A stretch of DNA of 64,000 nt, from positions 62,001 through 126,000 of the forward strand of contig NZ_LFIO01000381.1 of the NCBI RefSeq assembly GCF_001187535.1, given 5' to 3'. Source of the DNA: Rhizobium ecuadorense. Lineage in GTDB: Bacteria; Pseudomonadota; Alphaproteobacteria; Rhizobiales; Rhizobiaceae. A program made the translations under genes and the position numbers. Under the pieces are notes generated by a model. It saw nothing but the letters and a program-made list of their open reading frames with translations, was not told where the DNA came from and made no database searches. Positions 18,213 through 28,593 of this stretch are shown here, piece after piece; position 1 is the stretch's first letter, and each line of letters starts with the position of its first letter.

Positions 18213-19022
<810 letters not shown>

Positions 19023-19076
19023 GTGTAGCGGTTTAAAGACTGCGAGATAGCGAGCATGCGCCATCGCTTCAGAGAG

Positions 19077-19115
19077 CCTCATCCTGAGGTGCCCCAGGGG
19101 CCTCGAAGGACGAGG
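19077..19115. repeat. Palindromic intergenic repeat, family A copy 2
   Basis: CCTCATCCTGAGGTG, centre CCCCAGGGG, CCTCGAAGGACGAGG. Same element as at 2485 in opposite orientation. It is paired with an inverted neighbour at 19161. Confidence 0.75.
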
Positions 19116-19160
19116 CGGGTGTGCTGACGTCAGATGGATGCAAGAAGCAGCGTTGCGGCG

Positions 19161-19204
19161 TGCTTCGAGGCTTCGGCCTTTGGCCTGCGCGCCTCAGCAT
19201 GAGG
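19161..19204. repeat. Palindromic intergenic repeat, family A copy 3
   Basis: TGCTTCGAGGCTTCGGCC, centre TTTGGCC, GCGCCTCAGCATGAGG. Opposite orientation to the copy at 19077, giving a large inverted pair just before a decayed MFS gene. Confidence 0.7.
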
Positions 19205-19350
19205 GGCGTTGGAGGATGCCGCGCCCCAGGTCATGAGCGCTGGCGGTTGCTCCTTCTATTGTAGGCCAGGATCGCTGACATTATCCCCGCTGTCTCGCCT
19301 GCGAGCTCCTCGTGCAACCGCAGCCCTGACAGTCACAACCCGCCCGTTTC

Positions 19351-19681
19351 GGGATCGTCGTGCCCGTGGCACCGCTCTGGGCCTATGCGCCGGGGCCGGT
19401 GCTGCTCGCCATCGGCGCCTTCCTGATGCAGTTCTTCGTCCAGGGCGCCTGGGGCATCGTGCCGGTGCATCTGAACGAGCTGTCGCCGGACGAGGTGCGC
19501 GGCACCTTTCCCGGCTTCGCCTATCAGCTCGGCAACCTTCTCGCCTCGGGCATGCGCTGCTGATCGTCGCAGCCGTGGTGGCGCTGGTCGTCGCAGCGCT
19601 TGCCGGATTCGGTTACGAAAAGAAGGATGTTCGCTTCGGCACGGAGGAGGCCGAGGGGCCGCGTGGCGCGATGCGAATCTA
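19351..19681 (+). pseudogene. Remnant of an MFS transporter (C-terminal part)
   Basis: Two pieces of one protein in different frames. The first (19351-19560) reads VPLWAY-like residues, LLAIGAFLMQFFVQGAWG, then VPVHLNELSPDEVRGTFPGFAYQLGNLLAS, a strong signature of MFS carboxylate/sialate-type transporters near helices 10-11. The second (from about 19560) encodes the last helix VVALVVAALAGFGYEKKDVRF. The linker between helices 11 and 12 is deleted and the first two thirds of the gene are missing. It follows two inverted repeats, which may mark the deletion. Confidence 0.75.
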
Positions 19682-19700
19682 GCGCTGCCTGCGGTTACAG

Positions 19701-19728
19701 AGGCCGGCGGCTGATGTCGCCGGCCTTT
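19701..19728 (+). terminator. Hairpin after the MFS remnant
   Basis: AGGCCGGCG (19701-19709), eight-base loop, CGCCGGCCT (19718-19726) then TT. Probably the old terminator of the decayed transporter. The T-tract is very short. Confidence 0.5.
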
Positions 19729-19887
19729 GCTCACGGCCTGCCGACTGTGGCCGGTGATCCGCCTCGTCTCGGTGGCGTGAGACGATCGGTCCGAGCCTTG
19801 GGGGCTTGCCGTCGATTGGCGGCGTGCTAGGTAAGGCCCGCCGGTATCTCGCCGGATCGACCGTTTCCTCCACAGCCGAGTTGCTCC

Positions 19888-20235
19888 ATGTCCTTTTCTC
19901 CCGCCGCCATCTGGCCCGTCGTCATGCTGTTCGCGTCCAACATCTTCATGACCTTTGCCTGGTATGGCCATCTCAAGCACAAGGGCACGGCCATTTTCCT
20001 GGCCATCGTCGTCAGCTGGGGCATTGCCTTCTTCGAATATTGCCTGGCGGTGCCGGCCAACCGCATCGGCTCGGCGGTCTATACGACGGCGCAGCTGAAG
20101 ACGATGCAGGAGGTGATCACGCTCCTCGTCTTCGCCGGCTTCTCGATCTTCTGGCTCGGCGAGAACCTGACCTGGAACCATGCGATCGGTTTCGCGCTCA
20201 TCGCAATCGGAGCATCCTTCATCTTTCGGGCGTAA
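19888..20235 (+). CDS. DMT/DUF486 family membrane protein
   Basis: 115 residues, four helices. The family pattern is clear: PVVMLFASNIFMTFAWYGHLK, VVSWGIAFFEYCLAVPANRIG, TAQLKTMQEVITLLVF and GENLTWNHAIGFALIAIGA. Small relatives of drug/metabolite transporters, function unknown. Strong conservation suggests an active gene. Its own promoter is likely because a decayed gene precedes it. Confidence 0.9.
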   Translation: MSFSPAAIWPVVMLFASNIFMTFAWYGHLKHKGTAIFLAIVVSWGIAFFEYCLAVPANRIGSAVYTTAQLKTMQEVITLLVFAGFSIFWLGENLTWNHAIGFALIAIGASFIFRA

Positions 20236-20356
20236 ACTGTAATTTTTTCAACAGATTACAAATCGTCCATGTCTGGATATCGCCACATTTCCTACAGATT
20301 GCCGTCGCAATCGGCTGGCAGCCTGTCACTCTTTGTTGATCAGGAGTTGACCGGCC

Positions 20357-21868
20357 ATGAGCCTCTCTTTCCCGACGATGGCGGCGATCCGGTTCGGCTA
20401 CGGTTTCCGGCCGGGCGAGCAGCCGCCCAGCAGCAAGGATGAGCTGATCGGTCAGCTCAGCGAGGGGGCGGCGGCAACGCCGGACTTTCCGCTCGGCGGT
20501 CCCGAGACGCGCCACCGCGCGATCCTCAGCCTGCAGGAGCAGCTGAAGCAGATCCGCCTGGACGCCAAGTCGGTGACCGACGATACGGCGCAGCGCGAGA
20601 TGCGCAAGGGCGTGCAGCGGCAAGCGCAGCAGCAATTCCAGCACGATGCGAACCTGCGGCTTATGCAGGCGGTGCTGTCGCCGTACGGTTTCTACGAGCG
20701 GCTTTCGACCTTCTGGACCGATCATTTCTCCACCAGCGCCAATAAGAGCCTGCCGATGCGCCTCATCGTGCCGCTCTACGAGGCCGAGGCGATCCGGCCA
20801 TTCATATCCGGCAGGTTCGGTGATCTGCTGCGCAGCGCCACGGCCCATCCGGCCATGCTGATCTATCTCGATCAGGCGGAGTCGCTCGGGCCGGATTCAG
20901 ACGGCGGCATCAAGCGCAACAAGGGGCTGAACGAAAATCTCGGCCGTGAACTGCTGGAGCTGCACACGCTCGGCGCCGGCGGCGGCTATAGCCAGGCGGA
21001 TGTGACGGCGGCGGCCATGGTGCTGACGGGCTTGACCATCGACCGCAAGGAGATGGACATCGCCTTCCGGCCGAATATCTCCGAGCCCGGCGCGCATCAG
21101 GTGCTCGGTGTCAGCTATGGCGGGCGCAAGCGCTCGCGCGACGACTATCTCGATATGCTCGACGATCTTTCCGTCCATCCGAAGACGGCGGCGCATATCA
21201 GCCGCAAACTGGCAGTGCATTTCGTCTCCGACCAGCCCGATGAGGGCATGGTGTCCGACATGGCAGCCGCCTGGAAGAAGACGGATGGCGATCTCACCGC
21301 CGTCTACACCTCCATGCTCGACCATCCCGCCGCCTGGCAGAACGAGGGCGCCAAGGCGCGCCAGCCCTTCGACTATGTCGTCGCCGGTCTGAGGGCGCTG
21401 AATGCGGGACCGGTCAACGGTGTCGTCGGCAGCTTCCTGGCGGCCAACCAGCAGGGCACTGAGGAGGGCGACATGGCGGCGAACACGCCCGGCATGGCGG
21501 GGTCGCCTGTGACGACGGATCCTGCCGGCGAAGGGAGGGACAAGCGCCTGAAGGCCTTCCGGACGGCGCGGGCGCTGGGGCAGGGGGCGCTGAAGCGCAT
21601 GGGGCAGCCGACCTGGCTGCCGCCGAGCCCGGCCGGCTTCGAGGAAGGCTTTTCCGCCTGGATCACCGGCAGCCAGCTGGCCGAGCGGCTGGCCTGGGCG
21701 AGGCGGGCTTCTGCGCAGTTCGGCCGCGACGAGGACCCGCGCGAATTCCTGAAATCGACGCTTGCCGATGCTGCGCGCGACGAGACGATCCGGGTGGTGT
21801 CGCAGGCGCCGAACAAGATCAGCGGCTTGACGCTGGTATTGGCGTCGCCCGAATTCAACCGCCGCTAA
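20357..21868 (+). CDS. DUF1800 family protein
   Basis: 503 residues. Typical segments: AAIRFGYGFRPGE, GFYERLSTFWTDHFSTS, HPAMLIYLDQ, NENLGRELLELHTLG, YSQADVTAAAMVLTGLT, HISRKLAVHFVSDQP and PTWLPPSPAGFEE. No signal peptide seen in it; the partner gene downstream carries a Tat-like signal. DUF1800/DUF1501 pairs are widespread, exported in some bacteria, and of unknown function. ATG at 20357 follows GGAGTTGACCGGCC. The stop lies in a palindrome shared with the intergenic gap. Confidence 0.9.
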   Translation: MSLSFPTMAAIRFGYGFRPGEQPPSSKDELIGQLSEGAAATPDFPLGGPETRHRAILSLQEQLKQIRLDAKSVTDDTAQREMRKGVQRQAQQQFQHDANLRLMQAVLSPYGFYERLSTFWTDHFSTSANKSLPMRLIVPLYEAEAIRPFISGRFGDLLRSATAHPAMLIYLDQAESLGPDSDGGIKRNKGLNENLGRELLELHTLGAGGGYSQADVTAAAMVLTGLTIDRKEMDIAFRPNISEPGAHQVLGVSYGGRKRSRDDYLDMLDDLSVHPKTAAHISRKLAVHFVSDQPDEGMVSDMAAAWKKTDGDLTAVYTSMLDHPAAWQNEGAKARQPFDYVVAGLRALNAGPVNGVVGSFLAANQQGTEEGDMAANTPGMAGSPVTTDPAGEGRDKRLKAFRTARALGQGALKRMGQPTWLPPSPAGFEEGFSAWITGSQLAERLAWARRASAQFGRDEDPREFLKSTLADAARDETIRVVSQAPNKISGLTLVLASPEFNRR

Positions 21869-21907
21869 GCAGACTTTCGTTGGCAAACCAACGCTTCGTC
21901 TGCTTAG
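21865..21907. repeat. Nested inverted repeat between DUF1800 and DUF1501
   Basis: CTAAGCAGAC (21865-21874) pairs with GTCTGCTTAG (21898-21907), with CGTTGG/CCAACG inside around loop CAAA. It overlaps the DUF1800 stop codon. As an RNA hairpin it could set the ratio of the two proteins or protect the upstream message. No T-tract. Confidence 0.65.
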
Positions 21908-21983
21908 CTCATTTGTTTTGTCGCAGGTTCTGACCGGAAAACCGCCGGACACTTTTCCGGAACCTGCTCAGGAGGCTCCACCC

Positions 21984-23168
21984 ATGACGCTGTCGATGAA
22001 CCGGATCTCGCTTTCCCGCCGCGGCTTTCTGACCTCGGCCTGCTGTCTTGCCGCCGCTCCCGTCTTCACACCGGTCACTTTCGCGGCGATGCCCGGCGAC
22101 AACCGTTTTGTCACCATTGTACTGCGCGGCGCGATGGATGGGCTGGATCTGGTGCAGCCCTATGGCGACGCCGGTTTTGCCGCGCTACGACCGACGCTGG
22201 CGCTGACGCCCGATACCGGGCTTCTCGATCTCGACGGGCACTTCGGCCTCAATCCTGCAGCCGCCGATCTGATGCCGCTGTGGAAGAGCCGGGAGCTTGC
22301 CTTCGTGCATGCGGTGTCGACACCCTATCGCGACCAGCGCAGCCATTTCGACGGGCAGGACATGCTGGAATCCGGCGGCGAGCATGTCGCCGAGGAAAAG
22401 ACCGGCTGGCTGAACCGGGCGCTCGCGGTCATTCCGCGCTCGGATGCGCGCAAGGCGATCGACGTCAACACCTCGACCGAGCTGATCCTCTCCGGGCCGA
22501 ACGATGTCGATGTCTGGGCGTCGGATTCCAATCTGGCGCCGGCGCGCGACGAGATGCAGTTCCTGGCGCGGCTTTATGCCGGCGATCCGCCGTTTGCCGC
22601 AGCACTCGCCGAGGCGACGCGGGCCGACACCGCCTCGATGATGATCGAACCGGATGGCCAGCGCGGCGAAAAGGTTGCTGATGTGGCAGCCCTTGCGGCC
22701 AACATGCTGAAAGGCGATTACCGCATCGCCAGCTTCTCCATCACCGGCTGGGACACGCATATCGGCCAGGCGGCCCAGTTCAAGCGGCCGGCGCAGGATC
22801 TGGCGCAGGCGATCAACACGCTGAAGACGACGCTTGGGCCCGAGATCTGGGCAAAGACCGTGGTGCTTGCGATGACCGAATTCGGCCGCACCGCCCGCCA
22901 GAACGGCTCCGCCGGCACCGACCACGGCACCGGCGGCTGCGCCCTGCTTGCCGGCGGCGCGGTCCCCGGCGGCCGCATCCTCGGCAAGTGGCCCGGGCTC
23001 GGTGACGGCCAGCTGCTCGACGACCGCGACCTGATGCCAACCGTCGACGTGCGCGAGGTGGCGGCGGCAATGCTCCATCGGCAGTTCGATGTCGGCGTGG
23101 ACGATCTGACGGGGAAAATTTTTCCGGGGTTGGGGTTTGATAAGGGGTCGGAGTTTTTGCGGGGGTGA
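21984..23168 (+). CDS. DUF1501 family protein, Tat-exported
   Basis: 394 residues. Twin-arginine signal SRRGFLTSACCLAAAP with a hydrophobic stretch. Family blocks: FVTIVLRGAMDGLDLVQP, LDGHFGLNPAAADLMPLW, VHAVSTPYRDQRSHFDGQDMLE, FSITGWDTHIGQ, VVLAMTEFGRTARQNGS and GTDHGTGGCALLAGGAV. These His/Asp-rich motifs resemble sulfatase/phosphatase folds. Start 21984 has CAGGAGGC. Operon with the DUF1800 gene. Confidence 0.92.
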   Translation: MTLSMNRISLSRRGFLTSACCLAAAPVFTPVTFAAMPGDNRFVTIVLRGAMDGLDLVQPYGDAGFAALRPTLALTPDTGLLDLDGHFGLNPAAADLMPLWKSRELAFVHAVSTPYRDQRSHFDGQDMLESGGEHVAEEKTGWLNRALAVIPRSDARKAIDVNTSTELILSGPNDVDVWASDSNLAPARDEMQFLARLYAGDPPFAAALAEATRADTASMMIEPDGQRGEKVADVAALAANMLKGDYRIASFSITGWDTHIGQAAQFKRPAQDLAQAINTLKTTLGPEIWAKTVVLAMTEFGRTARQNGSAGTDHGTGGCALLAGGAVPGGRILGKWPGLGDGQLLDDRDLMPTVDVREVAAAMLHRQFDVGVDDLTGKIFPGLGFDKGSEFLRG

Positions 23169-23188
23169 GAAGCGGTCGGGCGCAGCTC

Positions 23189-23217
23189 GAGCAATCGATC
23201 CAGTGAATCGATTGCTC
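23189..23217. repeat. Inverted repeat after DUF1501 gene
   Basis: GAGCAATCGAT (23189-23199) and ATCGATTGCTC (23207-23217), perfect 11-bp arms. Located between convergent genes; may serve as a transcript end for the plus strand. No T-tract. Confidence 0.55.
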
Positions 23218-23317
23218 CCGCTTTGCGGGACCGCGTCTCACCCCATCACCACCTCGATGTGAAGGAAGACCTCCGGCGAGCCGACTGTTTCCATCCCTTA
23301 TCCCCGGTTTAAGCCTG

Positions 23318-23704
23318 TCACTCCGCGGGGACGATCTTCGGTTTGCCCTCTTCGTCAAGCGCCACCATGATGAAGGTGCCGGCGGTGACTTTTTCCATCT
23401 TGGCGTAGCGGGAACGATGCGCCCAGGCTTCGACGATCAGCGTGATCGAGGTGCGCCCGACACGGTCGATATCGGTATAGACCGACAGCGTATCGCCGAT
23501 CTTGACCGGCAGTTCGAAGGCCATTTCCTTGACGGCGGCGGTGACGACGCGGCCCTTGGCGCGCTCGGCGGCGCGGATGCCGGAGGCAAGGTCCATCTGT
23601 GCCATGACCCAGCCGCCGAAGATATCGCCGGCCGGATTGGCATCACCCGGCATGGCGAGCGTGCGCAGCGTCAGTTCGCCTCTCGGCTTGGCGGTGTCGG
23701 TCAT
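23318..23704 (-). CDS. Acyl-CoA thioesterase, YciA-like hotdog fold
   Basis: 128 residues. Hydrolyses acyl-CoA thioesters. Motifs of the YciA/BFIT family: LTLRTLAMPGDANPAGDIFGGWVMAQMD, then VTAAVKEMAFELPVKIGD and ISVYTDI-like SVYTDIDRVGRTSITL. Asp in GDIFGG is the expected catalytic residue. ATG 23704 is chosen because MTDTAKPRGELTLRT is the usual N-terminus; a longer frame to 23791 adds 29 unrelated residues. Monocistronic. Confidence 0.9.
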   Translation of the reverse strand: MTDTAKPRGELTLRTLAMPGDANPAGDIFGGWVMAQMDLASGIRAAERAKGRVVTAAVKEMAFELPVKIGDTLSVYTDIDRVGRTSITLIVEAWAHRSRYAKMEKVTAGTFIMVALDEEGKPKIVPAE

Positions 23705-23991
23705 TGAGGGGTCTCCATATGGTGCGGCATCGGCCGGCGATTCACTCAAGGATAGCCTAGTGCAAAGGCCATGGGCTGTAAAAGACGGCATAGCGGGGCA
23801 CCGCAGGCGGCTGGCGGAAAATTGTTGCAGCCGTTGTCGTTCGAAATTTCATTCGATTTCAAGCCTTTGATTTCTGTGACCCAGGCCTCACCTTACGTTA
23901 TTTAATCATCTTCTCATTAAACTTTACGCTCCAGTAATTCCGCTGCTTCAGTATGTGCACGATCTCACATAGATGAATCGCCGGGAACCTC

Positions 23992-25812
23992 ATGCGCAAC
24001 ATCAAGATTTCCACACGCCTTTACTGCCTCGTCGGCTTCACGCTTGCCGTGCTCGCCGCGACGATGGTGTTCTTTCTGAACTATTCCTATTCCGAGCTGC
24101 AAGCGGAGCGGAAGGCGGGGCTGGAGAAGATGGAGGCGACGGCGATCGGCATCTTCGACAAATATTACAAGATGGAGCAGGCGGGCACCCTGACCCGCGA
24201 GCAGGCCCAGGCGGCCGCCAAGGACGTGATCGGCGCGATGCGCTACGGCGCCGACGGCTATTTCTGGATCAACGACATGCATCCGACAATGGTGATGCAC
24301 CCGATCAAGCCGGCGCTCAACGGCACCGACATCTCGCAGATGAAGGATCCGAACGGCAAGTTCCTGTTCGTCGAATTCGTCAACAAGGTGAAGAAGGACG
24401 GCAAGGGCTTCGTCGATTATTACTGGCCGAAGCCGGGCGCCGACGAGCCGGTGCTGAAATATTCCTATGTCGCCGGCTTCGAGCCCTGGGGCTGGATCGT
24501 CGGCACCGGCGTCTATGCAGACGACCTTGCCGCGCTCTATCGCCAGAATGCGATCTGGGCGGCGGTGCTCTGCCTGCTTGGTGCAGCCGCCACGATTGCC
24601 ATCGCCTATGCCATCGTGCGCAGCGTCACAGTGCCGATCGCCCGGCTGAAGACGGCGATGAACGCGATCGCCGGCGAAGAGGCATCGGTGGAGATCGCCG
24701 GCAGCGATCGTCGCGACGAAATCGGCCAGATGGCCAAGGCGCTGCTGGTGCTGCGTGATTCCGTCGACGAGCGCAGCGCGCTGCGCGGGCGGGAAGACGA
24801 GAGACAGCGGCAGATCGAAGATGAGCGCCGCGGCAACGAGGCAAGCCTGCGTTCGGCCTCCGAGCGGCAGACACTTGCGATGCAGGCGCTCGGCGTCGGG
24901 TTGGAAAAGCTCGCCGGCGGCGACCTGACGGTTTCGATCGCCGATATCGGCGAGGATTACGCCAAGCTGAGAGGCGATTTCAACGCCGCTGTCGATGCGC
25001 TGAACGGCGTCATCCAGGCGATCGCCGAATCGAGCCGCGTCGTCAACGAGAGCGCTTCCGACATCAGCGAAGCGACCGGCAATCTGTCGAAGCGGACGGA
25101 ACAGCAGGCGGCAGCCCTCGAAGAGACGGCGGCTGCGCTCGACGAGATCACCGCCACCGTCAAGACGGCATCCGAGCGGGCGAACGAAGCGCGCGAGATG
25201 GTGGCCGAAACCAAAGCGAGCGCCGGACGCTCCGGCGACATCGTCCGCAACGCGGTGACGGCGATGGGCCGGATCGAGGAATCGTCGAGCCGCATCAATC
25301 AGATCATCTCTGTTATCGACGAGATCGCCTTCCAGACGAACCTGCTGGCGCTAAATGCCGGCGTTGAGGCGGCGCGAGCAGGCGAGGCGGGCCGCGGCTT
25401 TGCCGTCGTCGCCCAGGAAGTGCGCGAACTCGCCCAGCGTTCGGCCAATGCGGCCAAGGAGATCAAGGAACTGATCAGCCGGTCGGCGACGGAGGTCGAG
25501 GGCGGGGTGGCGCTGGTGCGCTCGACGGGCGAGGCGCTGCTGGAGATCGAGGCGCTGGTCAACCAGGTCAACGATCACGTCGCCTCGATCGCGACCGCGG
25601 CACGCGAACAGTCGACCGGGCTGAACGAGATCAACGGCTCCGTCAACCATATGGACCAGATGACACAGCAGAACGCCGCGATGGTCGAGGAGACGACGGC
25701 GGCAAGCCGGACGCTCGCCGACGAGAGCACCCAGCTGAAGACGCTGCTTTCGAATTTCCGCCTGCGCGGGGCAGGGCAATCGCCTGGAGCCCGGTACACA
25801 CGGGCAGCGTGA
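23992..25812 (+). CDS. Methyl-accepting chemotaxis protein with single Cache domain
   Basis: 606 residues. First membrane helix at residues 10-29 ([19 protein letters not shown]), periplasmic single Cache domain with [20 protein letters not shown] and [21 protein letters not shown], second helix near 190-212, HAMP domain, then a long signalling domain. The hairpin tip reads [41 protein letters not shown]. No C-terminal CheR/CheB pentapeptide. Ligand unknown; such Cache domains often bind carboxylates. An intrinsic terminator follows at 25828. Confidence 0.95.
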   Translation: MRNIKISTRLYCLVGFTLAVLAATMVFFLNYSYSELQAERKAGLEKMEATAIGIFDKYYKMEQAGTLTREQAQAAAKDVIGAMRYGADGYFWINDMHPTMVMHPIKPALNGTDISQMKDPNGKFLFVEFVNKVKKDGKGFVDYYWPKPGADEPVLKYSYVAGFEPWGWIVGTGVYADDLAALYRQNAIWAAVLCLLGAAATIAIAYAIVRSVTVPIARLKTAMNAIAGEEASVEIAGSDRRDEIGQMAKALLVLRDSVDERSALRGREDERQRQIEDERRGNEASLRSASERQTLAMQALGVGLEKLAGGDLTVSIADIGEDYAKLRGDFNAAVDALNGVIQAIAESSRVVNESASDISEATGNLSKRTEQQAAALEETAAALDEITATVKTASERANEAREMVAETKASAGRSGDIVRNAVTAMGRIEESSSRINQIISVIDEIAFQTNLLALNAGVEAARAGEAGRGFAVVAQEVRELAQRSANAAKEIKELISRSATEVEGGVALVRSTGEALLEIEALVNQVNDHVASIATAAREQSTGLNEINGSVNHMDQMTQQNAAMVEETTAASRTLADESTQLKTLLSNFRLRGAGQSPGARYTRAA

Positions 25813-25827
25813 GTTAAACGACAGATC

Positions 25828-25851
25828 AAAGGCCGCGAAAGCGGCCTTTTT
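25828..25851 (+). terminator. Intrinsic terminator of the chemotaxis receptor gene
   Basis: GGCCGC, loop GAAA, GCGGCC, then TTTTT. Begins 16 bases after the stop codon; the A-run before the stem could let it work in both directions. Confidence 0.9.
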
Positions 25852-25963
25852 CATCTCTGTCGCGTTCAGATTGTGCCGGTAAGTTTTCATTCACCGTTTT
25901 TAATTAAAATTGGAGTGAGTTTTTTCTGTCACTGCCCAGTCGGCCTGCGGAAGCGATAAGAGT

Positions 25964-27280
25964 ATGGCGTTTGTTTCCTTTCCACGGCGATCCCTTTTGC
26001 CCTTGCTGCTCTCGGCGTCGCTGACCACCTGTTCGATCAGCGACGGGCTTGTGCCGCCGGCCAATGTCGACAGCGGAACCAGGGTCAGCTCGATCTCGCC
26101 AACTCGGGGGGCAGCGCGGATGGCGCCTGCCGTGCGCATGGCGCCGGTGGAAAGCCAGGCCTCCTATCCCGTCTCCAGTGCGCCGGTCGGCAATAGCCAG
26201 GGCTCCGTCGATTATCTCGACACGCCGAACCTTGCCGGCACCGGTCATGCCGCACCAGCGACGCGGAACACGCCGGGCGGGCGCAGGCTGCCGATGATCG
26301 ACAGCGACGAGGCGCTGGCGGCGGGCCAGCCGAGCGGCAATTGGGGCGGCACGCAGAACCTTGCGATCCCTTCCGGCGGCGTCAATATGGATGACGAACT
26401 CGGGGCTGAGCCCGTCGTCGGGTTGGCGCAGGAGCAACAGCAGCAGATCGCCGAGGGTAATGCGACCGAGCCGGTCGTTGACGGCATCGGCACCGATAGC
26501 CCGACGCAGGTGAACCAGCCGCTACGCCAGCCCACCCCGCAGACGATGCCGCAGCCGGCGGCACAAGCGCAAATGAGCCGGGCGCCCGCCTGGAACGACG
26601 GCAGCCCTGTGGTGGCGCCGGCTCGTGTTCCGGAAGAGGACGAAAGCGAAGAGGTCGCGATGCTGCGGCCGAACAATCCGATGATGAGCGAACCGGCAGC
26701 ACCCGTCGACCCCAGCATCATGCCGACCTCCGAGCTTGCTTGCCGGCGTGAACTGAAGCGCATGGGCGTGCTCTTCGACGAGAAGCCGCCGATTTCCAAC
26801 GGGCCGGCCTGCCAGGTGCCCTATCCGGTATCGCTGAAGGGGCTTTCCGGTAATATCGGCGTCAAGCCGGCGGTGACGCTGAACTGCCAGGTGACGCTCG
26901 CCTTCGCCAAATGGGTGAAGAACGAGCTGGCGCCGTCGGCCCGCTACCGCTACTGGAGCGGCATCAGAACGATCCAGCCGCTCGGCGGCTATTCCTGCCG
27001 TCGCATGAACAACAGCCGGCAGCGATACAATCCGATGTCGGAACACGCCCGCGGCAACGCCATCGATGTCGGCAAGTTCGTGCTGAAGAACGGCCACGAG
27101 ATTGACGTGCGCAAGAAGGGTCTGTTTTCGCTGCGCGAGGGCCGGCTGCTGAAGGCGGTGCGCACCGACAGCTGCCGCTATTTTAATACCGTGCTCGGCC
27201 CCGGCAGCAACCCGGAACACTGGAACCACTTCCACTTCGATCTGCGCTCGCGCAAGAGCGGCAAGGTCTATTGCGACTAA
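25964..27280 (+). CDS. Extensin-like C-terminal domain protein (probable lipoprotein or secreted)
   Basis: 438 residues. N-terminal hydrophobic signal (LLPLLLSASLTTCSIS) with a possible lipobox TTCS, then about 230 residues of low-complexity Pro/Gln/Ala-rich linker. The extensin-like C domain begins with ACRRELKRMGVLF and includes GPACQVPYPVSLKGL, YSCRRMN, SEHARGNAIDVG and NPEHWNHFHFDL. The SEHARGNAIDVG and HWNHFH motifs match the metal ligands of VanY/LAS-type peptidases, suggesting cell-wall work in the periplasm. Cysteines are conserved. Single gene. Confidence 0.88.
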   Translation: MAFVSFPRRSLLPLLLSASLTTCSISDGLVPPANVDSGTRVSSISPTRGAARMAPAVRMAPVESQASYPVSSAPVGNSQGSVDYLDTPNLAGTGHAAPATRNTPGGRRLPMIDSDEALAAGQPSGNWGGTQNLAIPSGGVNMDDELGAEPVVGLAQEQQQQIAEGNATEPVVDGIGTDSPTQVNQPLRQPTPQTMPQPAAQAQMSRAPAWNDGSPVVAPARVPEEDESEEVAMLRPNNPMMSEPAAPVDPSIMPTSELACRRELKRMGVLFDEKPPISNGPACQVPYPVSLKGLSGNIGVKPAVTLNCQVTLAFAKWVKNELAPSARYRYWSGIRTIQPLGGYSCRRMNNSRQRYNPMSEHARGNAIDVGKFVLKNGHEIDVRKKGLFSLREGRLLKAVRTDSCRYFNTVLGPGSNPEHWNHFHFDLRSRKSGKVYCD

Positions 27281-27417
27281 TATGCTTTGCCTTGAACCGT
27301 ACGGCGCCGGTGTGGCTGTTGTCGCGGCAAATAAGCCCCCTGGCAGAAAACGGTTCATCCCTGCCGCCCAGCGCGCTATAGAACGGCGAGGCGGATTGCC
27401 GTTTGAGAGTTTGATCC

Positions 27418-27765
27418 ATGAGCTATGATTTTCATGTCGGCCAGAAGGTGGTCTGCATCAACGACACCTTCAAGCATGTCAGCATCGACCAGCTGATCCG
27501 CAAGGGCGAGATCTATACGATCCGCTGGGTGGGCGAATATACCCATTATGTCGACGGCACGTTCATCGGGGTGAAGCTCGCGGAAATCCATCGCGGCAAT
27601 GACGACGGGCCGGAAGGCTACGGCGCGGCCGACATGCCCTATCGCGCGACGCGCTTCCGGCCGCTGGTGAAGGACAAGATCGCATCGCTGCGCAAGCTGC
27701 TCGCCCCGAAACCGGATGCGCCGGTCGAGCCGAAGGAAAAGACCAGGAAAAAAGAGAAGGTCTGA
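27418..27765 (+). CDS. Conserved hypothetical protein
   Basis: 115 residues, no signal or membrane helix. The N-terminal half looks like a small beta-barrel (VGQKVVCINDTF, LIRKGEIYTIRWVGEYTHYVDGTFIGVKLAEI), comparable in shape to SH3/KOW-like domains. The C-terminal 25 residues are Lys/Pro/Glu-rich (KPDAPVEPKEKTRKKEKV). I know similar rhizobial hypothetical proteins but no function. ATG at 27418. Confidence 0.7.
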   Translation: MSYDFHVGQKVVCINDTFKHVSIDQLIRKGEIYTIRWVGEYTHYVDGTFIGVKLAEIHRGNDDGPEGYGAADMPYRATRFRPLVKDKIASLRKLLAPKPDAPVEPKEKTRKKEKV

Positions 27766-27854
27766 GCCCCGCTCTGCGTGCGGGGATGGGCCGCTCGACT
27801 GCCTGATATTCGCAACACGCTTCAAACGGCTATCTTATCTGCCGTCGCGACGGC

Positions 27855-27894
27855 TTGACACACCTGAACGAACATGTTTGTTACGAACATGTTC
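27855..27894 (+). promoter_or_regulatory. Promoter with a double AACATGTT operator before the TetR gene
   Basis: TTGACA at 27855-27860 and two perfect 8-bp palindromes AACATGTT at 27871-27878 and 27886-27893, each preceded by G and 15 bases apart. They cover the expected -10 and transcript start, just before the regulator's start codon. This fits an autoregulated TetR-type operator. Confidence 0.65.
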
Positions 27895-27897
27895 GCG

Positions 27898-28593
27898 ATG
27901 GGGCAATCGTATATGGCACTGCAATCCAGGAACCGACGGGAGAGGCCGAGTAAACCGGCTTTGAGCCGCGAAGGGATCATTCGTGCGGCGTTGGCTCTTT
28001 TCCACGAGGAGGGGCTGGCGAAGATCACCATGCGGCGCGTTGCTGCCGTACTCGATACCGGTCCGGCATCGCTTTACGTCTATATCAGCAACACCGAGGA
28101 TCTTCACGCAGAGATCCTCGATGCGCTGCTTGCCGGGATCGCCGCACCGTCTTCGCCGGCGGACTGGCGCGGCCGGCTGAAGGGCACGCTTCGCAGCTAT
28201 ATGTCGGTACTTTTCGAACATCCGGAACTGGCGCGCATGGCGATGTCGACCATGCCGAGCGGGGTGAACTATCTTGCGCTGGTGGAGAAAATCCTGGCGC
28301 TCTTGAAGGAGGGCGGAGTGCCGGATGCCGAGGCGGCATGGGCAGTCGACCTGCTTCTGCTCTATGCCACGGCGCAGGCCGCCGAGAAGGCAGCCTGGAA
28401 AGCGTCGCCACGCTCGCCATCGGACTTTTCCGCGCTGACGGCCGCGATCGAAGCGGCCGATGCCGAGGCCTTGCCGAATATCACGCGGCTGGGGGGCGAC
28501 CTGCTGTCGGGCCGTGGCGAGCGGCTGGATTGGGGGTTCGATGTGCTGATCAACGGCATCCTGATGACGCGGCGCGCGGAGACAAAGGCATGA
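27898..28593 (+). CDS. TetR/AcrR family regulator
   Basis: 231 residues from ATG 27898 (ATG 27913 also possible). An upstream ATG at 27874 lies inside the operator and is unlikely. HTH: LSREGIIRAALALFHEEGLAKITMRRVAAVLDTGPASLYVYISNTEDL. C-terminal ligand domain resembles TetR_C of antibiotic/xenobiotic regulators. Its stop overlaps the monooxygenase start (ATGA). So the regulator and the enzyme are made from one message, opposite to the usual divergent tetR/tet design. Confidence 0.9.
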   Translation: MGQSYMALQSRNRRERPSKPALSREGIIRAALALFHEEGLAKITMRRVAAVLDTGPASLYVYISNTEDLHAEILDALLAGIAAPSSPADWRGRLKGTLRSYMSVLFEHPELARMAMSTMPSGVNYLALVEKILALLKEGGVPDAEAAWAVDLLLLYATAQAAEKAAWKASPRSPSDFSALTAAIEAADAEALPNITRLGGDLLSGRGERLDWGFDVLINGILMTRRAETKA

